64,000 bases of DNA from a bacterium (lineage in GTDB: Bacteria; Hinthialibacterota; Hinthialibacteria; OLB16). Shown here piece after piece: positions 17,053 to 26,534 of this stretch (positions within the stretch are counted from its first letter, which is position 1; each line of letters opens with the position of its first letter). The notes beneath the pieces are model-generated. The model saw nothing but the letters and a program-made list of their open reading frames with translations, was not told the DNA's origin and did no database searches. The stretch spans positions 1 to 64,000 of the forward strand of contig JAJVIK010000016.1 of the NCBI GenBank assembly GCA_022072055.1, in the 5' to 3' direction. The translations under genes and the position numbers were made by a program.

Positions 17053-18072
17053 ATGCAAGCGACCCACTTCCCTCTCATCCTCACCCCGCTCCTCTTCCTT
17101 GCCGCGATGATGGGTTTGGCGGAAGGCGACAAGGGCGCGGACCCCGCGCCGGGGATCCTCTTCGACACCGACATGGGCAACGATGTCGATGACGCCCTGG
17201 CGCTCGGCCTGTTGCTCGAGGCCGAGAAACGAGGCGCGGCGCGCGCGCTGCTGGTGGTCTCCAGCAACCCCAATCCCTGGGCGGTTCCCGGCATCCGCGC
17301 GATTCTGCGCTATTACGGGCGCGAGGAGGTCCCGGTTGGGGCGTGCATGGCGGAAACCGGCCTCGCCCACGGCGGCTTCACCGAGGCCATGGCCGGAACC
17401 TCGGGCCTTCAGCCGGGAGGGGCGCCCGGCGCGGTGGCCTTGATGCGCAAGGTTCTCCACGAGCAAGGCGACAGATCCGTCCGGATTGTCCCCACCGGGT
17501 TCAGCACGAACCTCGCCGCGCTGCTCGCCTCCGCTCCCAACCACGGCGGGGATGGCATCCCGCTTTCGGGAAGGGCGCTGGTCGAGAAGAAGGTCGAGTT
17601 CCTCTCGATCATGGCCGGGAACTACCACGATCCCAATCACGCCGAGTTCAATGTGGCTCAGAATGTCCCGGCCTTCAAGCAGGTGATCGAGGAATGGCCG
17701 ACCCCAGTCTACATGAGTGGGTTCGAGATCGGCCTTCAGGTCCATTCGCGCTGGGAAGCGCTCAAGCAGGCCCTCAAACCCGAAAACCCGATTCGTGTCG
17801 GGTATGAGTTCTACTTCCGCAAGGAGCTCAAGGAGGAGAAGTGGGATCGCCCCTCCTGGGACCAGACCGCGATGCTTCAGGCGATATATCCGGAGAGTTC
17901 CCACTTCGACCTCTCCGATCCGGTCCGAATCGAAGTCAGTCCCGAGGGGAAGACCACGCTCAAGTCGGATCCGCCCAAGGACCTCCCCGCACGGCGTTTC
18001 CTTCGTTTCAGCGCCGAACGGACCGCGGAAAAGGTCGGTGTGGTTCTCGATGATTACTACCGTGAACCCTGA
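17053..18072 (+). CDS. secreted nucleoside hydrolase-like protein
   Basis: A 339-residue protein with a signal peptide (residues 1-~23). The calcium/ribose-binding motif of inosine-uridine hydrolases is present as DTDMGNDVDDALAL, with the later AEFN and DQTAML elements that complete the metal and sugar site. Members cleave N-glycosidic bonds of nucleosides, but many secreted bacterial relatives have unknown substrates. The 17053 start is preferred because the signal peptide begins there. It lies 9 nt before the aminotransferase gene, so the two are probably co-transcribed. Confidence 0.82.
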   Translation: MQATHFPLILTPLLFLAAMMGLAEGDKGADPAPGILFDTDMGNDVDDALALGLLLEAEKRGAARALLVVSSNPNPWAVPGIRAILRYYGREEVPVGACMAETGLAHGGFTEAMAGTSGLQPGGAPGAVALMRKVLHEQGDRSVRIVPTGFSTNLAALLASAPNHGGDGIPLSGRALVEKKVEFLSIMAGNYHDPNHAEFNVAQNVPAFKQVIEEWPTPVYMSGFEIGLQVHSRWEALKQALKPENPIRVGYEFYFRKELKEEKWDRPSWDQTAMLQAIYPESSHFDLSDPVRIEVSPEGKTTLKSDPPKDLPARRFLRFSAERTAEKVGVVLDDYYREP

Positions 18073-18081
18073 GTTCCGGAA

Positions 18082-19236
18082 ATGAGCGGAGCTCCACAAG
18101 CCGATTGGGGCGAGTATCAGGCCCTGTTCTCACACCTGGAGGTCACTTGGCTCAATCACGCCGGGGTTTCGCCGATCTCCAGCCGGGTGGCCGAGGCCAT
18201 GCGCGCGCGCATCGAGGATGCGCTCCATCATGGCGCGCTGCACACCGCGGAGTGGTACTCGGCCTTTCGACGCATCAAGGCGCTGGCCGGCGTCCTCCTC
18301 GGTTGTTCCGAAAGAGACCTCTCCATCACCCCCAACACCACGCACGGCATCAACCTGATCGCCAACGGCCTGGAGTGGCGGGATGGAGATGAGATTGTCT
18401 TGTGCAATCAGGAGTACCCCGCGAATGTGTATCCTTGGTGGGCGCAACAACGCAAGGGTGTGAAGCTGGTCTGGGTCGAGCCGGACACCGAGGGCCGCTT
18501 TCCGGTCGAGGCTTACGCCGAGAAGGTCACCAAGCGCACCCGGATTGTGGCGGTTTCGCATGTCCAATTCGCCTCGGGGTGTCGTCATGACCTCGCGGCC
18601 ATGGGTCAGCTGTGCCGGGAGGCCGGGGCGAGGTTGGTGGTCGACGCCATCCAATCCTTTTCGGTGTTCCCAATCCGCTGTGAGGAGTGGGGGGTGGACG
18701 CGCTCACCACCGGCTCCCACAAGTGGCTTCTCGGACCCACGGGGATCGCCCTGTTGTATGTCTCTCCCTCTTTGCGTGAGGAAATCCATCCCGATTGGGT
18801 GGGCGCGGACTGCATGGTGGATCCGTTCAATTACCTGGACTATCGCTTTGAACCGCTGCCGGATGGGCGGCGCTTCGAGAACGCCATGCCCAACCATGCC
18901 GGGATCGCCGGGCTGGAGGCGGCGCTCAACGTGGCGACAACCTTTGGGCGCGACAAGATCGAGGCGGAGATCCGGCGCCGGACCGACACGCTCGCCGAGT
19001 TCCTACCGGGGCTGGGGTTCCGAATCCATAGCTCACGTTTGGAGGGGGAATGGTCGGGGATCCTCTCGGTCACTCATCCGAAGAGCTCACCCGAAGACCT
19101 GGCCGCTCGTCTCAAGATGGAAGGGGTTGTCGCCTCGGTGCGCGACCGGCGCCTGCGGCTGGCCCCGCATGCCTACCACACCGAGGAGCAATTTGCGGGA
19201 ATCCTCCGCGCGCTCGAAAGAGCCGCGGGTGCGTGA
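18082..19236 (+). CDS. class V aminotransferase (cysteine desulfurase-like fold)
   Basis: A 384-residue PLP enzyme. K214 in TTGSHKWLLGPTG is the Schiff-base lysine, D188 in LVVDAIQS binds the pyridine nitrogen, and TTHGINLIANGL forms the phosphate-binding region. No clear catalytic-cysteine loop of SufS/IscS is seen, so cysteine desulfurase activity is doubtful. Isopenicillin-N-epimerase-like or kynureninase-like members are alternatives. It follows the nucleoside-hydrolase-like gene closely. Confidence 0.85.
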   Translation: MSGAPQADWGEYQALFSHLEVTWLNHAGVSPISSRVAEAMRARIEDALHHGALHTAEWYSAFRRIKALAGVLLGCSERDLSITPNTTHGINLIANGLEWRDGDEIVLCNQEYPANVYPWWAQQRKGVKLVWVEPDTEGRFPVEAYAEKVTKRTRIVAVSHVQFASGCRHDLAAMGQLCREAGARLVVDAIQSFSVFPIRCEEWGVDALTTGSHKWLLGPTGIALLYVSPSLREEIHPDWVGADCMVDPFNYLDYRFEPLPDGRRFENAMPNHAGIAGLEAALNVATTFGRDKIEAEIRRRTDTLAEFLPGLGFRIHSSRLEGEWSGILSVTHPKSSPEDLAARLKMEGVVASVRDRRLRLAPHAYHTEEQFAGILRALERAAGA

Positions 19237-19238
19237 AC

Positions 19239-19267
19239 AAAAAAAAAGGAACACATGTGCGTGTTCC
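19239..19267 (-). terminator. intrinsic terminator of the small membrane protein gene
   Basis: On the minus strand GGAACAC-6nt-GTGTTCC forms a perfect 7-bp hairpin followed by nine T residues (A run 19239-19247 on plus). It is oriented to end transcripts of the gene at 19302-19526 and sits just past the aminotransferase stop on the other strand. Confidence 0.75.
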
Positions 19268-19301
19268 GAATGGTGTGGAGGTTGTGTTGTACTGAGGTTT
19301 T

Positions 19302-19526
19302 TTAGCGGGTCTTGGCCCTCATTCGGCCTGGCTGGCGGACAGAAGCAAGCCAACCGGCGGCCGCGAGAATTAGAAACCAAATCCCACTGGAAGCCGATGT
19401 CAGGATTGGAATCCGCGCTGGTTCGACGGGCGCTCCTTCCAGGGTGTTCTTCATCGCGTAGGCGATGGCGCCGACCGCAAGGGCGACGGCTACTCCCAGC
19501 CCCATGACAAGTGGTTTGCTTCGCAT
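19302..19526 (-). CDS. small membrane protein with two spans
   Basis: A 74-residue protein with hydrophobic segments at about 7-25 and 46-62, a short polar loop between them and an Arg-rich C-terminus. No family was recognised. A strong intrinsic terminator in the right orientation 35 bp downstream supports it as a real transcription unit. It converges on the aminotransferase gene. Confidence 0.55.
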   Translation of the reverse strand: MRSKPLVMGLGVAVALAVGAIAYAMKNTLEGAPVEPARIPILTSASSGIWFLILAAAGWLASVRQPGRMRAKTR

Positions 19527-19676
19527 TTCCCCTCGAACCTCCCTTGTCGTCTCAGATTGAGAACAAGTTTCGGGCCAACTTGGGGCGAACTTGAGGAAGG
19601 CCCTCAGAATTGGGACCTGCTTGGCCGAAACAGGGCCGCAATTTAAGTCAATAACATGGGTTTACGCAACTTCGAC

Positions 19677-19911
19677 TGTCCCCATCTCTCTCCCCGAGCT
19701 GGCGCAGGAAGTGGGCCTGCTGGGCGGTCGCCAGCCAGTATGGATTCACTAGTGGGACTGGCATGTCCCAACTCGGACCCTCGTCGGCGCAAACAGAAAC
19801 GGAACGGGATCTTGCGGGGGAAGGGCTATGGTGCTGACATCCCCTTTCGGCGCGCCGGGTCAATTTGGCGCGGTCGGAATTGATTCTTGCCCTGCACAGG
19901 GAATGGGGACA
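19677..19911. repeat. possible mobile-element remnant with 9-bp terminal inverted repeats
   Basis: The noncoding gap 19527-19965 contains TGTCCCCAT (19677-19685) and its exact complement ATGGGGACA (19903-19911), with an internal dyad GGGACtggcatGTCCC near 19760. The TGGGGACAnnC flavour resembles termini around REP-associated transposase elements, but no transposase is left. The rest of the gap shows no gene. A second copy elsewhere would be needed to call it mobile. Confidence 0.3.
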
Positions 19912-19965
19912 CACTTCTCCCCGTTGGACTCGGACTGACTGGCGTGACGCTCGACGGAGGTTGAG

Positions 19966-22779
19966 ATGGGAAGCCACAAGCTGAAGTTGTCCACATCCCT
20001 TCCAGTTCCCCTCATTCTTGTTTCTCTCTTCCTCCTCCTTTCGCCCACCACCCCGCACTGCGAGGGGGAATCCCTCCACGGCTCGTTTGAGGCGCCGGAA
20101 GGGTGGATCTCGGTCGGTCGGTCCGCCTGGGTGGGGGAATTGGGGCGTCATGGCACCCGCGCATTGGAGGGGAGCTCCACCGAGGCCGCCATGGTCTGGA
20201 AGAGCCAAGCGCTGGAAGATACCGATTGGAGCCAGGCGCAAGTTCTGGAAGGGTGGCTGGAGGTGGATGAGGGCGAAGCGTGGCTGGAAGTGGAAATTCT
20301 CGAGGGGGATTCCCAGAAACCTCTTGCGAAGTGGAGCACTCCGAAGGTCCATGAGGGGGAAGGTTGGCGGTATGTGGCGGTGGAGACAGAGGCCATCCCC
20401 ACATTGAAGAACGGGGTGGCATCCGCCACGGATTCTTGCTGTCAGACCGCCGAAGTGCGCTTTGGGGTGAAAGGCAAGGCGCGCCTGGATGATGCCAACC
20501 TCTTCCCCTTCTCGCCCAAGATTGTGGCGAATGGGGATTTCCAGGCCTCTCTGGACCGCAAGGGAAGAATCCCGATGTGGAGCGAGGAGACGGTAAAGGA
20601 TTTGTTCGAGGGAACAAGTTCCGGGAAGATGATGGTTCCTTTTCAGCTACTTCCATATGAGGTGTCTAAAACTCCGGACAAGGCGCTTGTCCTCTCCCCT
20701 TCCACGGAGTGGCATGCGGTCTCTTCCATAAACTACCCGGTGTTACCCTGGACAGACCGCTTCTCCATTAAAGCGGAATTCCAGTGCCTTGGCGGAATTA
20801 CCGACCCACCTTACACCCTGAAAGGGAACCGTGAACTCCAGAAGTTCTTCTCGAATCTGCCGGTGAATCCAGCCGATACAGTTCCAGCAGGTCAGATCAT
20901 AACTGTCTGGTCCGACGATTACGCTCAGAATGTCATTCGAGTCGACAAGGGAGAAATCGAGCGCACCCCAGCAGTCTCAATGCTGCCTGGGTGGCAAAGA
21001 ACCATCACCTCCGGACCCCTCACTCCCCCAGAAGGCGCGACCTGCTTGCGCGCGGTTTTGGTGGCGCATCGAACCGCGCCGAAGGACCAACCCGGAGGAT
21101 TGGTTTACTTCGACAACGTGGACATCCGGACTCTTCCGCCGCTTGAGAAGAAGGTGAAGGTCTGGATCAATCAAGTCGGCTATGAAACCAAAGGACCCAA
21201 GTCGGCGGTGATCGCCACCAACTTCTTTCCCGCCGATACGACCACGGGCACCCTTCGGATTGTGGCCGAGGATGGAGCGCTCCTGTTTGAAACCGACTTC
21301 GCCTCTTCGGGGCGGATGCGCGGACAGAACAACGCCGATTGGGGTTGGTGGTTCTGGCGCGCGGATTTCACCGACTTGGAATCCGAAGGGGTGTGCCTCG
21401 CCAAGGCCACCATCGGCGGAATCGAAGGCCAGTCGCATGCCTTTGAAATCGGGAAAGACCTCTTGTTTCGCGAGCTCGCGAACCTGATGGTGGACTTTTT
21501 CTTTGTGCAGCGTTGCGGCTATGAGGTTCCCGGCTGGCATGCCGCCTGTCATCTGGATGACGCCAAGCTCCCCGATGGAGCCCACCGGGATCTCACCGGC
21601 GGGTGGCACAGCGCGGGGGACTACAACAAGATTCAGTGGGAATATGGCGATGGCGGAGTGGTCTACTCGCTGCTCAACCTCGCGGAGCGCAATCCGGGCT
21701 TCTTCGCGGCCAAGGACCGCGACTCGGATGGCTTGCCGGACATCCAGGATGAGGCGCGCTGGGGCGCCAAATACCTGGCCAAGGTTCAGAATCCTGAGAC
21801 CGGCGGATTCCTCGGCCACATCGAACAAGGTCCCGACCGCAAGACATGGATGAACTGGGTCGCGCCGGAGAAGACCACGGATAGTGTGGTCGGAACCGCC
21901 GATGACCCGATCGTGCGTCCGGAGCCGGGGTCCTCGCCGCTCGCGCTCTCCGGATGGCTACGTGTCGCCAAAGTCTTGGAGGGGAGGGCCATCGAGAACA
22001 GCTTCAGGGACCACGCGCGCCGTCTCCTCGAAATGTACAAACGCGAGAGCCCGGATGGGGGCGCCGGTCCCCTCGTGCTGCTTTCGGTTCTGGACCTGTA
22101 TGCCCTGGAGCGGGACAGCGACGCGCTGAATTACACCCGGAAGACCGCCGAGGCTCTGCTCACCCAGACCCATCCAAGCGGGCAGCTCAAGGGTGGGTAT
22201 GACGACAGCGGGGACATCCCCGCCGCGGCGCTGGCGACCTTCGCGCTTCGTCTCCCGGAGGATCCGCTCACCCCGAAGATCCGCGAGACGCTGGAAGATC
22301 ACCTCGCGCCCTTCGTTTCGAGGCCGGACAACCCCTTCGGCATCAGCCGCCAAAAGGAGGGACCGGAAGGGTACTACTTCGATCCGACCTCCGCGCTGGG
22401 AGTGAATTACCTGATCGCCTGCCGGGCCTGGTCGGCGCTGCTGCTCCATCGACTCCTCAAGGACCCCCGGGCGCTGGTGTACGCCACGGACCACCTGGAT
22501 TTCATCCTGGGGAAAAACCCCTACGACCTGTGCATGCTCGAAGGGGCGGGTTCGTTCAACCCCCCGCGCTACCACCACCGCTATATCAAGATTCCCGGCC
22601 ATGAAACCGGCGCGGTTCCGGGGGCGATCCCGAACGGCTTTGTTCGGGATGTGGGGGGCCATGACCGGCCGGGCTTTGACCTTTCCACCAAAGGGCGGGA
22701 ATATCCCTCCTATCGGACCAGCGAGCCGTGGCTGGTCCACAATGTGTTCTTCACTCTCGCACTGGCGGAGATGCCATGA
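19966..22779 (+). CDS. glycoside hydrolase family 9 protein (cellulase-like)
   Basis: A 937-residue secreted protein with GGAGG before the ATG and a signal peptide (~1-27). A beta-sandwich, CBM4-like region follows (~30-390), then the cellulase N-terminal Ig domain (from ~395, VWINQVGYETKGPKSAV) and an (alpha/alpha)6 GH9 catalytic domain (~500-937). The base motif, normally DAGDY, is here S549-A-G-D552-Y, so the Asp that helps hold the attacking water is replaced by Ser. The proton-donor Glu is kept as E920 (TSEPWLVHN). It overlaps the next gene by 4 nt. Substrate could be a beta-glucan; reduced or altered activity is possible. Confidence 0.88.
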   Translation: MGSHKLKLSTSLPVPLILVSLFLLLSPTTPHCEGESLHGSFEAPEGWISVGRSAWVGELGRHGTRALEGSSTEAAMVWKSQALEDTDWSQAQVLEGWLEVDEGEAWLEVEILEGDSQKPLAKWSTPKVHEGEGWRYVAVETEAIPTLKNGVASATDSCCQTAEVRFGVKGKARLDDANLFPFSPKIVANGDFQASLDRKGRIPMWSEETVKDLFEGTSSGKMMVPFQLLPYEVSKTPDKALVLSPSTEWHAVSSINYPVLPWTDRFSIKAEFQCLGGITDPPYTLKGNRELQKFFSNLPVNPADTVPAGQIITVWSDDYAQNVIRVDKGEIERTPAVSMLPGWQRTITSGPLTPPEGATCLRAVLVAHRTAPKDQPGGLVYFDNVDIRTLPPLEKKVKVWINQVGYETKGPKSAVIATNFFPADTTTGTLRIVAEDGALLFETDFASSGRMRGQNNADWGWWFWRADFTDLESEGVCLAKATIGGIEGQSHAFEIGKDLLFRELANLMVDFFFVQRCGYEVPGWHAACHLDDAKLPDGAHRDLTGGWHSAGDYNKIQWEYGDGGVVYSLLNLAERNPGFFAAKDRDSDGLPDIQDEARWGAKYLAKVQNPETGGFLGHIEQGPDRKTWMNWVAPEKTTDSVVGTADDPIVRPEPGSSPLALSGWLRVAKVLEGRAIENSFRDHARRLLEMYKRESPDGGAGPLVLLSVLDLYALERDSDALNYTRKTAEALLTQTHPSGQLKGGYDDSGDIPAAALATFALRLPEDPLTPKIRETLEDHLAPFVSRPDNPFGISRQKEGPEGYYFDPTSALGVNYLIACRAWSALLLHRLLKDPRALVYATDHLDFILGKNPYDLCMLEGAGSFNPPRYHHRYIKIPGHETGAVPGAIPNGFVRDVGGHDRPGFDLSTKGREYPSYRTSEPWLVHNVFFTLALAEMP

Positions 22780-25229
22780 AAACTTCCATATTCTGCCTGA
22801 CTATCGTTTTGCCGCTTACAGCAATCTGTGTTTGCGCCGAGCCGACCCTTCCGGGTCCTTTCGAGGGGGGCTATCTCCTGCCGAATGGGTGGCGGATCAC
22901 TCCGATCGGGAAGACAGTCCACACCGAGGACCTGATCACCAACCTGCTCCCTTCCCCGGACGGCAAGGTGGTGGTCGCGCTCACCTCCGGGTACAACCCG
23001 CATGGACTGGTGGTGATCGACTCCCAGACCGACACTGTCACCCAGCGCATTCCCCAACCGACCTCGTTCTTCGGCATGGCCTGGAGCACGGACGGCAAAG
23101 AACTGTTTGTCTCCGGCGGCAACACCAAGGCGGAGAACAGCCCCTGCGCCCCGATCTATGTCTACGGGTATTCCGAGGGCCGACTCACTGAGCAGCCGCT
23201 GAGGAGACTTCAGGCGGAAATTCCGAGGGAGAAGGTTTACTGGAGCGGAGTGGCGGTCCATCCCAAGGAGCCGTTGCTCTACGCCGCGAATCGGATTCTC
23301 GAGGAGATCACCCTCTTCAACACGGAAAGCGGTAAGATTGTGGGAGCGATCCCGACCGAAAAGACCCCTTATGATCTTGTTTTCAGTCCGGATGGTTCGA
23401 CTCTGTATGGCTCCAACTGGGCCAGCGACTCGGTCAGCGTGATCGACACGGAGAGCGGCAAGACCCGCTCGATCATCGCAGTGGGGGACAACCCCAACGA
23501 CCTCGCGCCGGCGCGGGATGGACGTTTGTTCGTGGCTTGCGCGAACAGCAACTGGGTGGATGTGATCGACACCGAAAAGGGGCGCGCGGTGGGAAGGATT
23601 GTCACCTCGCTGCATCCGCGCGCGCCGGAAGGCTCCACCCCCAACGCGCTCGCGCTTGATCCCGAAGAGAAGACCCTCTATGTGGCCAACGCCGACAACA
23701 ACAATGTCTGTGTGGTGGATATCGAGGAATCCGAGGAGACCGATGTGCTCGGTTTTCTCCCGGCGGGTTGGTATCCCTCGGCGCTCGCGGTGAGTGGAGC
23801 GAGCGGCAAGCTCTATATCGGCAACGCCAAGGGGGTGGCCTCGTATGGGACCCCCAAGGGTCCGCATGTGCCGCTCGCCGAAGGGGAGAAGACGGTGACC
23901 GTGAAATCCGGACAGAAGGGCGCTGTGACCCTTGTCGATATCCGGGCCAATCGCGAGAACCTACCCGCCCTCACCCGTCAGGTCTACGAGAATTGCCCCT
24001 ACACCGATGAGCTCCTCGCCGCGGCGAAACCGCCCAGGCAGGGTCCTTCGGTCGTGCCCTCCGCGGTCGGCGCGGGATCGGCGGTTGAGCATGTGATTTA
24101 CATCATCAAGGAGAACCGGACCTACGATCAGGTGTTCGGGGATTTGCCCCAAGGGAACGGCGATCCGAATCTGTGCCTGTTCGGGCGCGAGGTGACCCCC
24201 AACCACCATGCCCTCGCGGAGCAGTTTGTCCTGTTGGACAACCTCTACTGCGACGCCGAGGTGAGCGCCGACGGGCACCAGTGGTCGAACGCGGCCTACG
24301 CCACCGACTATGTGGAGAAGAACTGGCCCGCCGGCTATGGCGGCAAGAGCGACTCGCCGCGCTCACCCGCGATGATTCCCGCCGCCGGGTATATCTGGGA
24401 CCAGTGCGCGAGAAAGGGGCTGACCTACCGGAGTTACGGCGAGTTCGCCAGCCGCCAGAGCGAGAAAGAGGACATGTCCCCGACCCACCCCGCGCTGGTC
24501 GCGCTGCATGGCCATGTCGCCCCGAAGTATCTCTCCTGGGGAGCGCGCGACACCGAGAACGCCGCCGAGTTCCTACGCGAGTTTGAGGAGTACGAGAAGA
24601 ACTTCGAGGACCCCGACCCCGAGAAGCGTCTCCCGAATTTCATTGTGATGGCGCTACCCGAGGACCACACCCGCGGGACCCGTCCGGGCGAGCCCACCCC
24701 CAAGGCCGCGGTGGCGTGCAACGATTACGCGCTGGGAATGATCATCGACCGCTTGAGCCGGAGTCGCTACTGGCCGACACTCGCGGTTTTCGTGATTGAG
24801 GATGACGCCCAGGATGGACCCGATCATGTGGATGCCCGCCGCACGGTGGGGTTTGTGCTCAGCCCCTATTCGCGCCTGGGGGTTGTGGACAGCACCCTTT
24901 ACACCACCAGCTCCATGCTGCGCACCATCGAACTGTTGCTCGGACTTCAGCCGATGAGCCAGTTTGACGCCGCCGCGACCCCGATGTACGCCGCGCTCGC
25001 CGACACCGCGAACCTTGAACCGTACACCCACATCCCCCCCAAGATCGACATCAATGAGCGCAACGCCAAGACCGCCTGGGGCGCGGAGAAATCGATGGAG
25101 ATCGATCTTTCCGATTATGACCGCGCGCCGATGTATGCCCTCAACGAGATCCTCTGGAAGAGCATCAAGGGGGCGGACTCCGAGATGCCTCCGCCGATTC
25201 ATCGCTTCCGAGGGGCGACCTCGGACTGA
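22776..25229 (+). CDS. YVTN beta-propeller / phosphoesterase fusion protein
   Basis: An 817-residue secreted protein (signal ~1-21). Residues ~30-400 are YncE-like propeller repeats (PDGSTLYGSNWASDSVSVID-type blades). Residues ~440-817 match the PF04185-type phosphoesterase/acid phosphatase family (HVIYIIKENRTYDQVFG near its start, SADGHQWSNAAY, and DDAQDGPDHVDARRT near its end, where the metal-binding Asp/His lie). Such fusions are known but their substrate is not. The ATGA overlap with the GH9 gene implies a common transcript and a joint extracellular role. Confidence 0.85.
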   Translation: MKTSIFCLTIVLPLTAICVCAEPTLPGPFEGGYLLPNGWRITPIGKTVHTEDLITNLLPSPDGKVVVALTSGYNPHGLVVIDSQTDTVTQRIPQPTSFFGMAWSTDGKELFVSGGNTKAENSPCAPIYVYGYSEGRLTEQPLRRLQAEIPREKVYWSGVAVHPKEPLLYAANRILEEITLFNTESGKIVGAIPTEKTPYDLVFSPDGSTLYGSNWASDSVSVIDTESGKTRSIIAVGDNPNDLAPARDGRLFVACANSNWVDVIDTEKGRAVGRIVTSLHPRAPEGSTPNALALDPEEKTLYVANADNNNVCVVDIEESEETDVLGFLPAGWYPSALAVSGASGKLYIGNAKGVASYGTPKGPHVPLAEGEKTVTVKSGQKGAVTLVDIRANRENLPALTRQVYENCPYTDELLAAAKPPRQGPSVVPSAVGAGSAVEHVIYIIKENRTYDQVFGDLPQGNGDPNLCLFGREVTPNHHALAEQFVLLDNLYCDAEVSADGHQWSNAAYATDYVEKNWPAGYGGKSDSPRSPAMIPAAGYIWDQCARKGLTYRSYGEFASRQSEKEDMSPTHPALVALHGHVAPKYLSWGARDTENAAEFLREFEEYEKNFEDPDPEKRLPNFIVMALPEDHTRGTRPGEPTPKAAVACNDYALGMIIDRLSRSRYWPTLAVFVIEDDAQDGPDHVDARRTVGFVLSPYSRLGVVDSTLYTTSSMLRTIELLLGLQPMSQFDAAATPMYAALADTANLEPYTHIPPKIDINERNAKTAWGAEKSMEIDLSDYDRAPMYALNEILWKSIKGADSEMPPPIHRFRGATSD

Positions 25230-25280
25230 GAGCTCGCGCCGGAATTGCCCGCGCCGGGCTTTTAAACGGTGGGGGGCGAT

Positions 25281-26498
25281 CTAACCGAACGAGCGGAGCC
25301 ACAGCCACCCCGCCGCGATGGCGAGGGTGAGCGCGGTCACCGGCGCGCCGACTCGGGCGTGCTCCCTCCACCCGATCCGCACCCCCATTCGCGCGGCTTG
25401 ATCCACCACAATGATGTTGGCGATGCTGCCGACAATGAACAGGTTTCCAGCCAATGTGCTGGATAGCGCCAGAATCGGTCCCGCGAGCGGGTGGGTGGCC
25501 GCCGGCAGGAGCAGCATGGTCGCGGGAACATTCGAGACCAGGTTGGACAGGACCACGGTTGCCCCAAAGAGCCACGCGGGGTGTTTTAAGTCCGCGCCGG
25601 CATTGGCGAGCTGCTCCATGAGGAGCGCGAGCAGTCCGGAGGTTTCGAGCGCCTTGTTCACGATGAACAGTCCCGCGAAGAGGGTGAGTAGGTGCCAGTC
25701 CACCAACCCCAAGATGCTGCGAGTGGCCATCTTTCGACTGGTGAGAAGCAGACCCGCGGCGGCCAGCGCGAGCACCTCTCTCGGCCAGGGGGCGGCAAAG
25801 AAGGCCACGATCAACGCGGTCAGAACCCCCAACCCCTTTCCGGACTGCCACCGGTCGAAAGGCGGAGCCTCGGCCTCCCGAACCGGCAAGCTCAAGTGCC
25901 ACCGCTCTCGAAACTGGAGCGCGATGACCCACCAGGTGGCCGCCAGACCCAGGATTGTGGGGACCGCCGCCTCCAGCAGGTATCCGCCAAAGGAAAGTCG
26001 GAGGCTCTGCCCGATCAGCATGTTCTGCGGGTTCCCGATCAGCGTGGCGGCCGAGCCGACATTCGAGGCGCACGCTAGGGCGAGCAAGAAGGGGACCGGG
26101 TTGAGCCCGCGACGCTCACATCCCTCGATCAGAACCGGGGCCATGGCCAGGCAGATGATGTCGTTGGCGAGCAGCGCTGAAAGCGGCGCGGAAATGGCGA
26201 TCAGCGCCGCGAGCAAGCTTTCCGGAGAGACCTCCGCCGCCGCCAGCGAGCGAGTCACCTTGGTGTAAAAGCCACCCAAGCGGAATTGCGCTGAAACCAC
26301 CATCAGGCCGAACAGAAGCCCCATAGTGGGAACATCGATGGCGTCGCGCGCCTCTTCCGGGCTGATCCTTCCCGCCGCGAGCAGTCCGATGGCCCCCAGC
26401 AGGGCGATCCCCGTGCGGTCGATCGCGAGCCCGGGAAGTCCCCCCAGAATCATCCCGAGATAAACAAAGAGAAAGACGGCCAGTACCGTGGTGTCCAA
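25281..26498 (-). CDS. SLC13/ArsB-like ion transporter permease
   Basis: A 405-residue polytopic protein with two inverted halves. Each half carries an Asn-containing hairpin of the ion-transporter superfamily: SNVGSAATLIGNPQNMLIG in the first, SNLVSNVPATMLLLPA in the second. These are signatures of anion/Na symporters and ArsB-like permeases. The start is TTG at 26498 and weakly supported. It converges on the phosphoesterase gene (50 bp) and follows the DUF2723 gene. The transported ion cannot be decided. Confidence 0.82.
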   Translation of the reverse strand: MDTTVLAVFLFVYLGMILGGLPGLAIDRTGIALLGAIGLLAAGRISPEEARDAIDVPTMGLLFGLMVVSAQFRLGGFYTKVTRSLAAAEVSPESLLAALIAISAPLSALLANDIICLAMAPVLIEGCERRGLNPVPFLLALACASNVGSAATLIGNPQNMLIGQSLRLSFGGYLLEAAVPTILGLAATWWVIALQFRERWHLSLPVREAEAPPFDRWQSGKGLGVLTALIVAFFAAPWPREVLALAAAGLLLTSRKMATRSILGLVDWHLLTLFAGLFIVNKALETSGLLALLMEQLANAGADLKHPAWLFGATVVLSNLVSNVPATMLLLPAATHPLAGPILALSSTLAGNLFIVGSIANIIVVDQAARMGVRIGWREHARVGAPVTALTLAIAAGWLWLRSFG

Positions 26499-26534
26499 TG
26501 CAATCCAACCCTTGGGTTCAGTGGCAACCGAGCG

